The notes under the pieces: generated by a model
Seen by the model: only the letters and a program-made list of their open reading frames with translations
What the model was told of the DNA's origin: nothing
The model's database searches: none
Made by a program: the position numbers and the translations under genes
Assembly: GCF_001618955.1 (NCBI RefSeq)
Contig: NZ_LVYV01000054.1
Coordinates: forward strand, 124,001-188,000
Direction of reading: 5' to 3'
Origin: Tardiphaga robiniae
Lineage (GTDB): Bacteria > Pseudomonadota > Alphaproteobacteria > Rhizobiales > Xanthobacteraceae
Length of the DNA: 64,000 bases
In this document: piece after piece, positions 61,826 to 64,000 of the stretch
How positions within the stretch are numbered: the stretch's first letter is position 1
How the letters are laid out: each line of letters starts with the position of its first letter

Positions 61826-63991
61826 CTATTCGGCGGCGGCGGGCCGACGAAACTCCACAAAGGCAAAGAGCAGACCGGCCGTCATGTTCACGCGTTTGTA
61901 GATGTAGATCGCCATTGCCGTGTTCCAGGCCACATTCGTCACGGCCGTCGCAACGGCGGCACCCATCACGCCAAAGAAAGCAATGCCGATCGCACAGGCG
62001 ACGACGTTCATGACGGCTCCGATCGCCGTGATTGCGGCTGCTGCCCGCTCATGCCCTGTCATGGTCAGAAGATTTTGCTGCGGACCAGTAGCAGCAGCAA
62101 AGATCTGTCCGACGACGAGAATTTGGGCGACCGGAGCTGTTGCAACGAATTCCTCGCCGAAAAAGCGGAGTAGCGGTACCGTCAGCAACAAAAGTGGAAG
62201 TGCCAGCACGACTGTTCCAGCCAGCGACAGGACAGTTGCTCGGGCAAACAGACTCTGAAGCGCTGCCTCATTCCGATGAGCGTGAAGCTTCGAGACGTTT
62301 GGCGAAAAGAACGTCCCTACTGCCATACGCGGGAGAACAAGAAAAAGAGCTAAATTCAACCCCAGTGCGAAGATGCCGGCCTCGTGGGCATCGCCGGTCC
62401 AGCCGAGGATAATCACGCCGGCGCGGCTCATGAGAACCTCAACTCCAATCAAGATCATGACAGGACAGGCAAGATGCCACCAATCGCGGGGCGCATAAGC
62501 CGGCACCGCCGAGCGTAGTTGTGGCGGCCAAAGCTTCCGCATGCTCAGTCCAACGATGGCCGCTGTGACGGCAGAGCTTGCCATCAAAGCGATCAAAACC
62601 GTTGTCGCATCGATTGGCGTGACGTTGAGTGCCACGGCAAGCAGAAGCAGCACAACCATAAGGCCGTCCCGAACGAAGCGTTCGGGCGCAATTGCCGAAA
62701 TGACGCCACCCAGCGCGCGTACCGTGGCAGAACCGAGAACGTAAAGCGCTACCAATGGGACGGTCGCCATGCCAACCGCCAGACTGACAGTCAGCTCCCG
62801 ATGAAGCGTCTCCGACAGGAATAGTGCGATGGCGACTCCGCAGATCGCAATCAACATCCCAACCAACAATGATCGTCCGAATGCAAATTGAATGACTCCG
62901 CGCGCCAATGGCCACTTTCCGGTCGCGCTATAGGCCGGCACATATCGCAGCAGAACCGTGTTGAACCCGAGTCCCGCGATGTAGGAGAGAAGGGTCGTCC
63001 AGGCCAGGACGTATGAGTAGATGCCGTAACTCGTCGCTCCTATCGTACGGGCAATGACAAGTTGAGCTACGCACGTCAGCCCGGCGCCGCCAACATAGAT
63101 AACGAATGCCCACAGGCTTGCGCTGGCCATGCGCCGAGCCAGCTCGGGTTGAGCCTGAGCTGTGAAAGTTCCGATCGTCTCGGGCGCCGGCAAAGGTGGC
63201 GTGAACTTCTCCGCACAGCGCTCAAAGCTGTCGTCCCCTGCCCCAGGTGACAAACCGACCGCTCCGTCGGGCCTGAACTTGCTGGAGACTTCCTCTTCGA
63301 TACGATCGAGAGCCTTGGACATCAGGCCGGGATCGAGCGAGTTGATGCAGATCATCTGTTGATGCTCGGCCGCGAGCAGCGAGCCAACGTAGTCAGTAAT
63401 CGGCTTTGCCTTGAGAAAGGTACCTACATCGGGTTCGAACCATTTCTCCATGTACGTTTTCTGGCGTACTCGCTCATGGAGGCGCTGCTCCAACAATTCC
63501 GCCGGAGCATCAAAGCGGATCAGCAGATCTGATCGCGTCCTCATACCGATTGCATGAGCGATCGTCTTCTCGTCTGCTCGGCTAAACAGAGCCAAGGTGC
63601 AAACGATCTGCACAAAGCCCTGGTCGAACAAGACGATGCGATCGGGCTTGTGCGAATCTCTCCATATGCAGGAAAACCGGACGACGTATTGGCTAAGCCT
63701 GATCCACCAGACGGGATTGCTGGGTGGCATCAGTCGGAGCAAATCCTTCGCCAGACGCAGCCCTCGGGCATTTGCGACAGGACGGCACAAGATTGCGATG
63801 GTGGCGAAGATCGCAAGAGTGACGCGCTGCAGCGCTGGAAGAAATCCACCAAAGTTTAGAAGATGATTGGATAGATGCGGCAACGTAAGTACGAGGTCGA
63901 CTTCATACCCACGGTCACGCAGGCGTTGAGCGAGTGCCTCACTAAAGGTTGTTTTGCCAGCGCCTGGTGGACCGAAAGTCTCGATAATCAT
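61826..63991 (-). CDS. P-loop kinase-like domain fused to a polysaccharide flippase (Wzx/MATE-like)
   Basis: 721 residues. Residues 1-240 form a P-loop kinase-like domain: Walker A GPPGAGKTTFSEALA, a Walker B-like DRIVLFDQG, and LLIRFDAPAELLEQRLHER resembling the lid region of nucleotide or small-molecule kinases. After a hydrophilic linker (about 240-285), residues 285-715 are a 12-14 helix oligosaccharide exporter of the MOP superfamily (VAQLVIARTIGATSYGIYSY, LGFNTVLLRYVPAYSATGKW, FFGVMGAAVATAVTNVAWNT). The start has GAGGG nine bases upstream. Fusion of a kinase domain to a flippase is unusual. The NRPS-like gene follows after about 110 bp, suggesting a joint role in making and exporting a modified glycan or lipid-linked product. 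Confidence 0.83.
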   Translation of the reverse strand: MIIETFGPPGAGKTTFSEALAQRLRDRGYEVDLVLTLPHLSNHLLNFGGFLPALQRVTLAIFATIAILCRPVANARGLRLAKDLLRLMPPSNPVWWIRLSQYVVRFSCIWRDSHKPDRIVLFDQGFVQIVCTLALFSRADEKTIAHAIGMRTRSDLLIRFDAPAELLEQRLHERVRQKTYMEKWFEPDVGTFLKAKPITDYVGSLLAAEHQQMICINSLDPGLMSKALDRIEEEVSSKFRPDGAVGLSPGAGDDSFERCAEKFTPPLPAPETIGTFTAQAQPELARRMASASLWAFVIYVGGAGLTCVAQLVIARTIGATSYGIYSYVLAWTTLLSYIAGLGFNTVLLRYVPAYSATGKWPLARGVIQFAFGRSLLVGMLIAICGVAIALFLSETLHRELTVSLAVGMATVPLVALYVLGSATVRALGGVISAIAPERFVRDGLMVVLLLLAVALNVTPIDATTVLIALMASSAVTAAIVGLSMRKLWPPQLRSAVPAYAPRDWWHLACPVMILIGVEVLMSRAGVIILGWTGDAHEAGIFALGLNLALFLVLPRMAVGTFFSPNVSKLHAHRNEAALQSLFARATVLSLAGTVVLALPLLLLTVPLLRFFGEEFVATAPVAQILVVGQIFAAATGPQQNLLTMTGHERAAAAITAIGAVMNVVACAIGIAFFGVMGAAVATAVTNVAWNTAMAIYIYKRVNMTAGLLFAFVEFRRPAAAE

Positions 63992-64000
63992 GCTGCCCTC

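Overview
The window is GC-rich, gene-dense chromosomal DNA of an alphaproteobacterium. The best fit is Nitrobacteraceae (the Bradyrhizobium / Rhodopseudomonas / Tardiphaga / Afipia group). The reasons are several Liv-type ABC transporters, molybdenum hydroxylases, FixJ-like regulators, and two kinds of palindromic intergenic repeat that are common in bradyrhizobial genomes: paired CTCCCCGC hairpins and a CGTCATTGCGA...TCGCAATGACG element. The genus is inferred from gene content only. I saw no rRNA, tRNA, CRISPR array or intact insertion sequence.

Layout. 1-4537: a livKGFHM-type ABC importer on the minus strand, with livM cut by the window edge. 4748-7338: a GST-like protein, a 69-residue protein and an MFS transporter. 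7423-13464: two bis-MGD molybdopterin oxidoreductases around an Old Yellow Enzyme reductase and a small coiled-coil protein. 13686-20385: a GMC oxidoreductase, a D-amino-acid dehydrogenase / alanine racemase pair divergent from an Lrp regulator, and an ABC-F ATPase, separated by hairpin repeats. 20477-31346: a LysR-linked cluster with two paralogous NMT1-type binding proteins, one ATPase and one permease, an ATZ/TRZ-type amidohydrolase, an SDR, a dihydropyrimidinase/allantoinase-like cyclic amidase, a formamidase-like enzyme and a nitrilase. It looks like uptake and stepwise hydrolysis of a nitrogen-rich, possibly heterocyclic, compound. Both binding-protein genes are preceded by the same gap-free 58-bp block.

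31536-39394: a small secreted protein, an AraC regulator, a sensor kinase with two response regulators, a sorbosone-dehydrogenase-like propeller protein, methylmalonate-semialdehyde dehydrogenase and a LysR regulator. 39407-48240: one minus-strand operon joining a CO-dehydrogenase-like molybdenum hydroxylase (M, S and L subunits plus CoxG) to a complete Liv-type importer. It is divergent from a TetR gene, with two identical palindromes between them. The large subunit does not carry the CODH signature loop, so the substrate is probably an organic compound taken up by the adjoining transporter.

49082-64000 is the most unusual part. It starts with a decayed polysaccharide-deacetylase tail. A type I secretion locus follows: a glycosidase-like protein with a duplicated His-rich tail and no RTX repeats, then the ABC exporter and the HlyD-type adaptor. 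Four consecutive hairpins, the last a textbook terminator, lie between cargo and exporter. Next comes a convergent set of three envelope proteins (VasI-like, TAXI-type binding protein, long coiled coil with Sel1-like tail) and a DsrE-like secreted protein. The window ends with a P-loop kinase fused to a polysaccharide flippase, followed by a free-standing adenylation-carrier-thioesterase protein whose substrate-anchoring Asp appears replaced. That last pair is my best candidate for an undescribed system.
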